In this document: in pieces, positions 26,890 through 33,469 of the stretch | Layout of the letters: each line of letters begins with the position of its first letter | Position numbering within the stretch: the stretch's first letter is position 1 | Source: DAOPJM01 sp964490325 | Lineage (GTDB): Bacteria; Bacillota; Clostridia; Christensenellales; CAG-138 | Reading direction: 5' to 3' | Length of the DNA: 64,000 nt | Assembly: GCA_964490325.1 (NCBI GenBank) | Contig: CAZBBX010000001.1 | Span: 99,288 to 163,287, forward strand | The notes under the pieces: model-generated | Databases searched by the model: none | The model's input: only the letters and a program-made list of their open reading frames with translations | What the model was told of the DNA's origin: nothing | Translations under genes and position numbers: made by a program

Positions 26890-27808
26890 GTACCTTTTCC
26901 TCCAAATTCGGTTGCTTCCAAAAATCCATAAACTCGTCCTCTGTCAAAATGCATAGGTCGGCGCTCTCGGCCTTGCGTTTCTCCGCTTCCACCAACCGCA
27001 GAGGCTTTCCGTAAGGCCCATCCCCACGCGTACGTCCCAGCACCAGAATATCCGTCCGTGCAGCATAGCGCGTATCCACATATGCGCCGCAGTACTGTAC
27101 AAAGCGCAAGGCGTCTTCGCGGGCAACGCGCTGTAGGCTGCCCATAAAGGCAACATGCAAGCCCCGCCAAGCCGTGGGCGGCTCAGTGGGCAGTGGCGGA
27201 CACGCGCCAATGCGCGGCCTGCGCGGCGCAGTGAGCGCTTCCATATACAGCCCCTGCCTGTCCATTTCCTTAAGCAGGCAGCGGTAGCAGTCGTATGCGG
27301 CCAGTGCATCCGCCATTGCGCGATGCGCCCCCTCAGTATCGACCATGAATCGCTCCGTAAGGTCGCAAAGGCGATGATGCCGATAGTTTGGAAACAGGCG
27401 GCGGCTCAAAAGCAGCGTATCGATGTACTCGTTTGTAAGGCTTATGCCGCAGTGGCGGCGGGTCGCCGATTCAAGCTGCGCAAGATCGAAGCAAACATTG
27501 TGTCCAAGCAGGACGTCTGCACCCACAAAGCGCAGAAAGCTCGGCAGGATCTCGTAAATGCGAGGCGCTCCGATGAGCATATCATCGCGAATTCCCGTGA
27601 GCATCGTAATGAAATATGGTAGGCGGCAGGCGGGGTCGACCAAGCTGTGAAAGCTCTCCGTGCGTTCGCCATCCACAAAACGAACGGCAGCCACTTCGAT
27701 GATAGCGTCCGATGACGGATCCATGCCCGTTGTTTCCAGATCTATGGCGATGATGCGCTGCGGTATGTGACGACACCGCCGACTTGTCTGCGCTTCGGTC
27801 TCCCTCAT
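26882..27808 (-). CDS. DEDD-type 3'-5' exonuclease with C-terminal BRCT-like domain
   Basis: 308 residues. Residues about 17-175 form a DnaQ-like exonuclease: IIAIDLETTGMD (ExoI, D and E), GHNVCFDLAQLE (ExoII) and HRAMADALAAY (ExoIII, H and D) give the DEDDh set. Residues about 215-300 look like a BRCT domain (HVAFMGSLQRVAREDAL, TDILVLGRTRGDG). This pairing suggests DNA repair or proofreading on nicked or damaged DNA. I used ATG 27808; a TTG at 27829 would add seven residues. AGAGG lies 12 bases upstream. A possible short leader ORF ends just before it. Confidence 0.8.
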   Translation of the reverse strand: MRETEAQTSRRCRHIPQRIIAIDLETTGMDPSSDAIIEVAAVRFVDGERTESFHSLVDPACRLPYFITMLTGIRDDMLIGAPRIYEILPSFLRFVGADVLLGHNVCFDLAQLESATRRHCGISLTNEYIDTLLLSRRLFPNYRHHRLCDLTERFMVDTEGAHRAMADALAAYDCYRCLLKEMDRQGLYMEALTAPRRPRIGACPPLPTEPPTAWRGLHVAFMGSLQRVAREDALRFVQYCGAYVDTRYAARTDILVLGRTRGDGPYGKPLRLVEAEKRKAESADLCILTEDEFMDFWKQPNLEEKVHE

Positions 27809-27825
27809 GGTTTTGATCAAACCTC

Positions 27826-27867
27826 TCAACTACGCATGTTCACAGCAGAAAGCAGCGATCCATCCAT
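27826..27867 (-). CDS. Possible leader peptide upstream of the exonuclease gene
   Basis: A 13-codon open frame (MDGSLLSAVNMRS) with a strong AGGAG five bases before its ATG. Its stop codon overlaps the region just before the exonuclease ribosome-binding site. It is transcribed from the promoter at 27971-27999 if that is active. Could be chance; no rare-codon run or attenuator is visible. Confidence 0.3.
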   Translation of the reverse strand: MDGSLLSAVNMRS

Positions 27868-27970
27868 AATACTCCTGCGGTCAAAAGCTATTGCATGGTG
27901 TACATACGCACAAAACACTTCCGTATCCGATGCAGGATGCAACAAGTTTCAAACTGTGTCTCCATGCTAT

Positions 27971-27999
27971 AGTTTATACAATAAAATGTGCCTTGTCAA
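27971..27999 (-). promoter_or_regulatory. Promoter of the exonuclease-pcp operon
   Basis: Minus strand TTGACA, 17-base spacer, TAAACT (or 15-base spacer, TATAAA). The leader to the exonuclease start would be about 155 bases. Confidence 0.6.
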
Positions 28000-28076
28000 T
28001 CGATCATTCTGCATGGAAACGTTCCGATTTGTGAAAATTTATACGCTTTACGGATCTGTACAGGGAACTATAGCCG

Positions 28077-29057
28077 CTACTCCCTCCATTCCTTGATCCC
28101 AAAGAAGCGGTCGCCCGCCTCGGGATACGCTGCGGCAAAGAACAACAGCTCCGAAACCGTAACAAGCTGATACCCCTGCTCGATCAAAGCAGGCACGATG
28201 GTCTCGATGGCTTCCGCCGTACTGGCATACAGATCGTGGAAAAGGATGATCGAACCGTCCTTGGCGTCCTTGAGCGCACTGTCGATGACCATCTCCGCGT
28301 TGCGATGCTCCCAGTCGCGGGTATCCACGTTCCAAAGTATCATGACATAGCCCAACTGCTTTGCACCCTCGCGAATGGAGGTGGACAGCTGTCCATAGGG
28401 CGGTCGAAACAGGCGCGGCTTGTAATTGGCAACGGTCCAAAGCGCATCCTCCGTTCGTTGCAGATCCGTGGCCAATTGCGCCGAGCTTCTGTCCACATAT
28501 CGAGCATGCGCCCAAGTATGGCTGCCTATCTCGCAGTTCAGGTTGATGGCTCTTTGGATCTGCTCGCTGTGATCCTCCACCTTATAGCCGAGCACAAAGA
28601 ACGTGGCGCGAACGCCGTACTGCTCCAGTACATCCAGGATCGAATCCGTGTTCTCGCTTGGTCCATCGTCAAACGTCAGCGCAATGACGGGCTTGTTCGG
28701 ATCCAGTTGAAGCTTGGACAGGGCAAGCTTAGCTACGTTATCGTTCAGCCCCTGCGCGATGAAGTAGGCTCGCTCCGCCTCGGACAAACGATAGACCGAA
28801 AGAGCGCGGCCGACTGGTTCCGCCGTTGGCGTAGGCGGCGGTGTTGGTTCTGCGGTCGGCGCAGGCGTACTCGTTGGCGAAGGGGATGGAGACGGCGTTG
28901 CACTTTCCGTAGGGTTGATCACGCCCGATGCAAGAGGCGTTGGGCTGATATGCGCGATCGTCCCCTCCGTGGATGTTTGAACACGGCAGGCTGAAAGAAC
29001 GCATATTGCAGCAGCCAAAGCAAGTATTCCCAGGCGCTTTACGATCCCTTTTGCCAC
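28077..29057 (-). CDS. Polysaccharide deacetylase (NodB-type) lipoprotein
   Basis: 326 residues. Signal peptide with lipobox LSAC (lipidated C24), then a Pro/Thr/Ser linker (about 30-80) and a NodB homology domain: TFDDGPS (catalytic DD), HTWAH metal histidines, RPPYG and LHD-like LFHDLY motif. It probably removes N-acetyl groups from peptidoglycan or another glycan at the outer face of the membrane. I chose GTG 29057, which has GGGAGG ten bases upstream and gives a normal lipoprotein leader; ATG 29075 would add six residues and has no clear ribosome-binding site. Confidence 0.88.
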   Translation of the reverse strand: MAKGIVKRLGILALAAAICVLSACRVQTSTEGTIAHISPTPLASGVINPTESATPSPSPSPTSTPAPTAEPTPPPTPTAEPVGRALSVYRLSEAERAYFIAQGLNDNVAKLALSKLQLDPNKPVIALTFDDGPSENTDSILDVLEQYGVRATFFVLGYKVEDHSEQIQRAINLNCEIGSHTWAHARYVDRSSAQLATDLQRTEDALWTVANYKPRLFRPPYGQLSTSIREGAKQLGYVMILWNVDTRDWEHRNAEMVIDSALKDAKDGSIILFHDLYASTAEAIETIVPALIEQGYQLVTVSELLFFAAAYPEAGDRFFGIKEWRE

Positions 29058-29102
29058 AGAGCAGCGGCCTCCCATCTCGATTCGACAAATTTCTCTGTTT
29101 TC

Positions 29103-29131
29103 AGCATAGCACAAGCCCGCAAAATTGGCAA
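29103..29131 (-). promoter_or_regulatory. Promoter of the deacetylase gene
   Basis: Minus strand TTGCCA, 17-base spacer, TATGCT; start site about 40 bases before GTG 29057. Confidence 0.5.
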
Positions 29132-29226
29132 GTATTCCTATGGTGATATCCACATATGCTCATGCCGCTTGTGATGGCAGGAAGGGACTGTACGCTTGTC
29201 CATGAAACAACGTGCTGCTTTTATAA

Positions 29227-29256
29227 CAAAACGCCCTCCCGACTTGGAAGGGCGTT
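29227..29256 (-). terminator. Terminator of the beta-helix lipoprotein gene
   Basis: AACGCCCTTCC / GGGAGGGCGTT stem (minus strand) with a 5-base loop and a TTGTTAT tail. Confidence 0.75.
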
Positions 29257-29281
29257 TACCCGATACTTGGTCGAATTATAC

Positions 29282-31087
29282 TTACTTAGCTGCGACTCCG
29301 TTTACATAGAGTGTAAAGCCGTTCAGGTTCACGTTCGCATAGTCGCCGGAAAAGGAACTGATGTAGCTGTCAGCCGTCAGCGTCCAGGTGCTGTTCGCGT
29401 CCAACGTGACGTCCACCTCTCCCGCCGTTCCGTCGGAATTGATGGAACCCGTGAAGCTTGAGGCGTTGCTCAGTTCCAGCTGAAGTGTGGAGATCTCATC
29501 CACAAGGATGTCCCCAAACAGCTTCTGCGCATCTGCGATGAACACGACCTGTCCGCCGTTTGCCCCGCTTGTGCCCCAACCGCGGCTGCTGTCGTTGCCC
29601 GCCACGGTCAGCAGGTTGCCGTCTGCAAGCGTCAGTGTCACGTTCGACAGCTCGATGGTGCAGGCAGTGTTGGTCACATAAATGAGGTCGCCCACCGTCG
29701 TGGTCAGGCTGCCGCCGCGCATACTGAACGCCGCTTCACCGACCTCTGCATCGCCCGACATGCTTTGGTAGATCATCACGCCGTGCAGATTCTCGCTGCT
29801 GTCGCTGCCGTAGGTGCCGCTCATGCTGCCCGAAACGATGCAGTCGTCCAGCGTGATGCTGTTCTGTCCCTCGATGACCAGCGCCTCCGACGCCGTTGCA
29901 GTCAGCGTGGCGTTGGACACGGTGATGTCCGCTGTGCTGTAGACGGCAGGGCTGCCCGTACCGTTGGTCGTATAGCTGCCGCCGTCTACCGTGACCGTGC
30001 CGCCGCCTCCGTCGGAGCGGATCGCCGCTGCGGAAGCGCCTTCCGTCAGGATGGTCAGGTTGCTTGCATTCGTCGTGCCGCCGCCTGCCGTCTGGATGCC
30101 GCCGGAGTTATCCGAATAGGTATGGATCGAAGCGTTGCTGATGTTCACGGTGGCCGTACCGTAGCTGAACACCGCGTTTGCACCGGAGGCGTTCGTCGTA
30201 AAGGTGCCGCCTTCAATGTTGACCGTTGCCCCGTCCTTCGCCAACAGACCCGCATTCAAACCGTAAAAATTGCTGCTGTCGTTATCTGAGCTGTCGCCGC
30301 TCTTATCGAGCGTGATGTTCGTCAAGGTCACGCTTACGTCCCCCGACACACACAGGGCGTTCTCGTCAGATGTGGTCGAGCTGTAGTTCTCGCCGCTGAG
30401 GCTCGTGTCTGCGGTCACGGTCTCGGCGCTGTCGCCGCTGTCAGCAGAACCGCCGCTTCCGCCGTTTGGCTGCATTCCGCTCATGCCGCCGCCAAAGCCG
30501 CTGTTGGTGTCTTGAATGGTCAAACTCAGTATATTGGCGTTGGCATCGATGGTCACTTCAACGATCAGACCCGTTTCCAACGTGTCGCGGCTGACCGTCT
30601 CTGTTTCATCGGACGATGCTGTGCTTGCGTATTCCGTCGTATCCGTAAGTGTCAGTGCGCGGGTCTCCGTGCCCGCCGCGAAGTTGCTTGTTCCGCCCAT
30701 TGCGCCGTCGGGAGGCGTCATATCGCCTGAACCGCCCATGTCGGCAGGTGCAGTGCCATCGGGAGGCGTCATATCGCCCGAACCGCCCATGTCGGCAGGT
30801 GCGGTGCCGTCGGGAGGCGTCATATCGCCCGAGCCGCCCATGTCGGCAGGTGCGGTGCCGTCGGGCATGGTCATATCGCCCGAGCCACCCATGTCGGCAG
30901 GTGCGGTATTTTCGATCAGATCGCCCAGCAGGAGCGTCACGGCGTTCCCGTCCAAGCTTTGGATCTGTCCGATCAGCGTCTCAGAAACTTCTGCTGTTTC
31001 GTTCGTGTCCTTTGTACAGCCGATCAAGGTCAGCAGCAGGCTAACTGCCATGATGCACGCCGTTATACGAAATCCGATCTTTTTCAT
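29282..31087 (-). CDS. Repeat-bearing beta-helix surface lipoprotein
   Basis: 601 residues. Lipoprotein signal ending LLTLIGC (C24), then a short LIGQIQSLDGNAVTLLLGD segment resembling small OB/DUF5666-like folds, then four 17-residue repeats of the type MGGSGDMTPPDGTAPAD. The rest (about 190-600) is Asn/Ser/Thr/Gly-rich with recurring VNI, VTVDGGSYTT and ITVSNATL strands, as in right-handed parallel beta-helices. Such proteins bind or cleave surface polysaccharides, but I see no catalytic motif. ATG 31087 is preceded by GGGAG. Related to clostridial carbohydrate-binding surface proteins; function unknown. Confidence 0.75.
   Translation of the reverse strand: MKKIGFRITACIMAVSLLLTLIGCTKDTNETAEVSETLIGQIQSLDGNAVTLLLGDLIENTAPADMGGSGDMTMPDGTAPADMGGSGDMTPPDGTAPADMGGSGDMTPPDGTAPADMGGSGDMTPPDGAMGGTSNFAAGTETRALTLTDTTEYASTASSDETETVSRDTLETGLIVEVTIDANANILSLTIQDTNSGFGGGMSGMQPNGGSGGSADSGDSAETVTADTSLSGENYSSTTSDENALCVSGDVSVTLTNITLDKSGDSSDNDSSNFYGLNAGLLAKDGATVNIEGGTFTTNASGANAVFSYGTATVNISNASIHTYSDNSGGIQTAGGGTTNASNLTILTEGASAAAIRSDGGGGTVTVDGGSYTTNGTGSPAVYSTADITVSNATLTATASEALVIEGQNSITLDDCIVSGSMSGTYGSDSSENLHGVMIYQSMSGDAEVGEAAFSMRGGSLTTTVGDLIYVTNTACTIELSNVTLTLADGNLLTVAGNDSSRGWGTSGANGGQVVFIADAQKLFGDILVDEISTLQLELSNASSFTGSINSDGTAGEVDVTLDANSTWTLTADSYISSFSGDYANVNLNGFTLYVNGVAAK
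30702..30905 (-). repeat. Four tandem 51-bp units inside the lipoprotein gene
   Basis: Four near-identical 51-base units, each coding 17 residues, differ at only a few positions; the unit nearest the protein N-terminus has one clustered change (TMPDG for TPPDG). A multiple of three, so copy change keeps the frame. Probable length-variable linker. Confidence 0.92.
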
Positions 31088-31133
31088 AGGTTTGATCTCC
31101 CTTCTTGGATGAGAAGATGCTATCACCGAGCTT

Positions 31134-31149
31134 TGACATGGGTATGTCA
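31134..31149. promoter_or_regulatory. Inverted repeat upstream of the beta-helix lipoprotein
   Basis: TGACAT-GGGT-ATGTCA, perfect 6-bp arms. It lies 47 bases before the lipoprotein ATG, between it and a possible TTGCAG-18-TAAAAT promoter. Operator or mRNA hairpin; not resolved. Confidence 0.4.
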
Positions 31150-31299
31150 GGATTGTGAACACCTTGTGCGTTATGCGTCGATTTTAATTATTCTGTCGTT
31201 TATTCTGCAATAAAGCTTAAATATTCAGCCTGCTTTTAGCTGTAACAGCCCTGTTGTGCTTGGAATAGTATACATCAACCTGAAAATTGGAGGTACGGT

Positions 31300-31575
31300 A
31301 TGCAAAGAAACTATGCTGTCGGCACAAGCTGCTGCTTTACGGGCAAGCCACCCGCGATCGACCCGCTGAGCGCGGGAAAGGTCGTTGCGGCAGGCGAAGC
31401 CTGTGAAAGCGGGAGCTGTGGCTGCGCAAGCGGAGGCGGCTGCGCACTGGCGACGATCTACTTCCCCGACCAGACCTATAAAGCGGGATTCTGCCCGTCG
31501 GAGGCCTTGGAAAAGGGAACGCTCTTTCCCGAACTTGTAAGCGCCTATCCCACCGGATGCGGCTGCGCAGAGTAA
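31300..31575 (+). CDS. cotJA: Spore coat protein CotJA, cysteine-rich form
   Basis: 91 residues. The C-terminal half (IYFPDQTYKAGFCPSEALEKGTLFPEL) carries the CotJA pattern. The N-terminal half is unusual: it has clustered cysteines (TSCCFTG, ESGSCGCASGGGC) and the protein ends TGCGCAE, nine cysteines in all. CotJA is a component of the inner spore coat in Bacillus. GGAGG lies eight bases upstream of the ATG. It leads cotJABC with gaps of about ten bases. Confidence 0.85.
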   Translation: MQRNYAVGTSCCFTGKPPAIDPLSAGKVVAAGEACESGSCGCASGGGCALATIYFPDQTYKAGFCPSEALEKGTLFPELVSAYPTGCGCAE

Positions 31576-31585
31576 GGAGCTTGCT

Positions 31586-31849
31586 ATGGAAATGACGATG
31601 GAAATGTTGGAGGCCAAGCTGCGCGAGGCGCGCTTTGCCTGCGTGGAACTGCAGCTGTACTGCGACACGCACCCCGATGACGAGATGGCGCAGGCAGACT
31701 ACCTGTGCTATGCGGAAAAGCTCATGTCCTTGCAGGAGGCCTATGAGCGCGCATACGGGCCTTTTCTCAACTTCGGGCAATCCCCCACGGACACGGGCAG
31801 CTGGGTCTACGGCAAATGGCCGTGGGAAAACGGCCGCTGCAACGGTTAG
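31586..31849 (+). CDS. cotJB: Spore coat protein CotJB
   Basis: 87 residues of the CotJB family, identified by the central CVELQLYCDTHPDDEMA and the C-terminal YGPFLNFGQSPTDTGSWVY followed by WPWE. CotJB is needed with CotJA for coat assembly of CotJC. AAGGAG precedes the ATG. It is ten bases after cotJA and nine before cotJC. Confidence 0.9.
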   Translation: MEMTMEMLEAKLREARFACVELQLYCDTHPDDEMAQADYLCYAEKLMSLQEAYERAYGPFLNFGQSPTDTGSWVYGKWPWENGRCNG

Positions 31850-31858
31850 GAGGCTGCT

Positions 31859-32464
31859 ATGTGGATCTATCAGAAGGAACTTGAGTATCCCGTCAACATC
31901 ACAAAGGCTAATCCGCGCATGGCCAAGCTGCTGCTTGCACAGTACGGCGGCCCCGACTCCGAGCTGGGCGCAGCTGTGCGCTACCTAACGCAGCGCTACT
32001 CCATGCCCGATGACCGCGTCAAGGCTACATTGACCGATATCGGCACGGAGGAGCTGGCGCACTGGGAGATCTTGGGCGCCATGATACGGCAGTGCATGTG
32101 CGGCTGCAGCTGTGCCGAGCTGGACGCAGCGGGTCTGAACGGCTACTATGTGATGCACGATCACGGCGTGTATCCCTGCGATCCGAACGGCGCTCCCTTC
32201 AGTGCGCTTGCGCTGGCCTGCACAGGCGATCCCATTGCAGATCTAACCGAGGACCTTTCTGCGGAACAAAAAGCGCGAGCTACCTATGAGCATCTGATGA
32301 ACATGACCGACTGCGCGGAGATCATCGAACCGCTGTACTTCCTGCGTGAGCGCGAGGTCGTGCACTTCCAACGCTTTGGCGAGTGCATGGAGATCGTGCA
32401 GGCTCTGCAAAACTCTGCAAGGCCAAGCTGCTCCTGCCGCTGCAACGCAAGACGTCGCCGCTGA
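31859..32464 (+). CDS. cotJC: Manganese catalase-like spore coat protein CotJC
   Basis: 201-residue ferritin-like, manganese-catalase-family protein. Candidate metal ligands are E35, E65 and H68 (EELAHWE), the glutamate of EEQKARATYEH-type helix and ERE/H in REREVVHF. The general order matches CotJC. Eleven cysteines occur, in QCMCGCSCAE near residue 79 and in an odd Cys/Arg tail (SCSCRC then ARRRR), both absent from the CotJC sequences I know. Located in the spore coat by family. Confidence 0.9.
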   Translation: MWIYQKELEYPVNITKANPRMAKLLLAQYGGPDSELGAAVRYLTQRYSMPDDRVKATLTDIGTEELAHWEILGAMIRQCMCGCSCAELDAAGLNGYYVMHDHGVYPCDPNGAPFSALALACTGDPIADLTEDLSAEQKARATYEHLMNMTDCAEIIEPLYFLREREVVHFQRFGECMEIVQALQNSARPSCSCRCNARRRR

Positions 32465-32499
32465 TCCGATCAAAAGCGCAGCTGCGTGTGCTTATCCTT

Positions 32500-32530
32500 G
32501 GGGGAGACGCGAAACCGTCTCCCCCGTTTT
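32500..32530 (+). terminator. Terminator of cotJABC
   Basis: GGGGGAGACG / CGTCTCCCCC, perfect 10-bp stem, 6-base loop, GTTTTT tail. Confidence 0.9.
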
Positions 32531-32617
32531 TATTGCAGCGGAACAAAAGGTCGGGTCGGCGCTCCTCAGCTGCTGTACAAGCATAAGCCGTTCGCTTTGA
32601 GCGCTTTTTAGAATGAC

Positions 32618-32653
32618 AAAAATAAAAAGCGAGCGTCGAAGGACTGCCCGCTT
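32618..32653 (-). terminator. Terminator of the DUF1858 gene
   Basis: Minus-strand stem AAGCGGGC / GCTCGCTT (one G-U pair) with an 11-base loop and TTTATTTTT tail. Confidence 0.7.
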
Positions 32654-32705
32654 AGTTTGCTGCGTTGTAGTTGGGCAGCGAAGCCCTGTTCGCTCCCTTT
32701 GTCTC

Positions 32706-32900
32706 TTATTTTGCCAAATAGGCGTTCAGTTGGTCGACCAGCGCATCGCAGTCGATCCCGTGAACGGCACAGGCCTGCTCCAGGTTTTCGCTGTGCGCCA
32801 TGGCGCAGCCCAGGCAATGCATGCCGGCTTCGATCAGAATATCGGCAAGGGCGGGGTCCTTGCTGATGATGCTTTGGATCGTCATAGTCTTTTCTATCAT
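32706..32900 (-). CDS. DUF1858 (hybrid-cluster-associated redox disulfide) protein
   Basis: 64 residues, whole protein is the DUF1858/ScdA N-terminal-type domain: TIQSIISKDPALADILIEAG followed by HCLGCAMA (CxxC). The domain is known from proteins linked to hybrid cluster protein and di-iron repair; stand-alone copies in anaerobes are uncharacterised. No hcp gene is nearby. A ribosome-binding site and a strong promoter are present. Confidence 0.85.
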   Translation of the reverse strand: MIEKTMTIQSIISKDPALADILIEAGMHCLGCAMAHSENLEQACAVHGIDCDALVDQLNAYLAK

Positions 32901-32930
32901 ATTCGTTGCTCCTTTTCTTTGATCTTTCTC

Positions 32931-32959
32931 AGTATACCCAAGTTCCTTTTCTTTTTCAA
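32931..32959 (-). promoter_or_regulatory. Promoter of the DUF1858 gene
   Basis: Minus strand TTGAAA, 17-base spacer, TATACT preceded by TGGG. Confidence 0.7.
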
Positions 32960-32986
32960 GCGGAATCGCGTGCTTTTTAAAATTTA

Positions 32987-33469
32987 TCAGCTTTTTGCAT
33001 CAAAACGATTTCCGCAGCGTGTGCAGGTCACGCGAATGCGTCCCTTGCCCCGCGGCACCCTAAGCCGCTGTGAGCACTGCGGACAGATGAGGATGCGATA
33101 CGCCTTGCTCTCGTCATATGCGCGCCGAAAGGGGTTCGGCTCTTTCTTGCGCTTTTCCTTGGACGCATCCTTTTTTTGATCCTTTTTTTGAAAGAAGGAA
33201 GCGATCTTTCTTCCGATCCCTTTGAAAAAATCGCGTATCGCCGTGAGCGTTCGCAGATACACAAGGTTCTCCTGCGCCCGCTTACTGCTGTTTCCGCCGA
33301 ACTGTCGAAGTAAAAGCAGCATCATAAAAACAGCGCCAAGGATGCGCAGGATCAGCACAAGCACGGTCAACGCCTTGACGGAGTTCAGCGCAAGTCCGAA
33401 CAGCAGACAAAAGCAAGCTGTGAAAAAGAGGGTCTTGTTCAGTTCGTCAAAGCCTCGCAGCAGTCTCAT
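32987..33469 (-). CDS. Two-helix membrane protein with C-terminal zinc ribbon
   Basis: 160 residues. Two membrane helices near residues 13-28 and 33-55, then a long, very basic linker (KKDQKKDASKEKRKK) and a zinc ribbon with CPQC and CTRC about 20 residues apart. The soluble part should face the cytoplasm. I do not recognise a characterised family. It overlaps the GH13 stop by four bases (ATGA), so it is translated with that gene. Confidence 0.7.
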   Translation of the reverse strand: MRLLRGFDELNKTLFFTACFCLLFGLALNSVKALTVLVLILRILGAVFMMLLLLRQFGGNSSKRAQENLVYLRTLTAIRDFFKGIGRKIASFFQKKDQKKDASKEKRKKEPNPFRRAYDESKAYRILICPQCSQRLRVPRGKGRIRVTCTRCGNRFDAKS

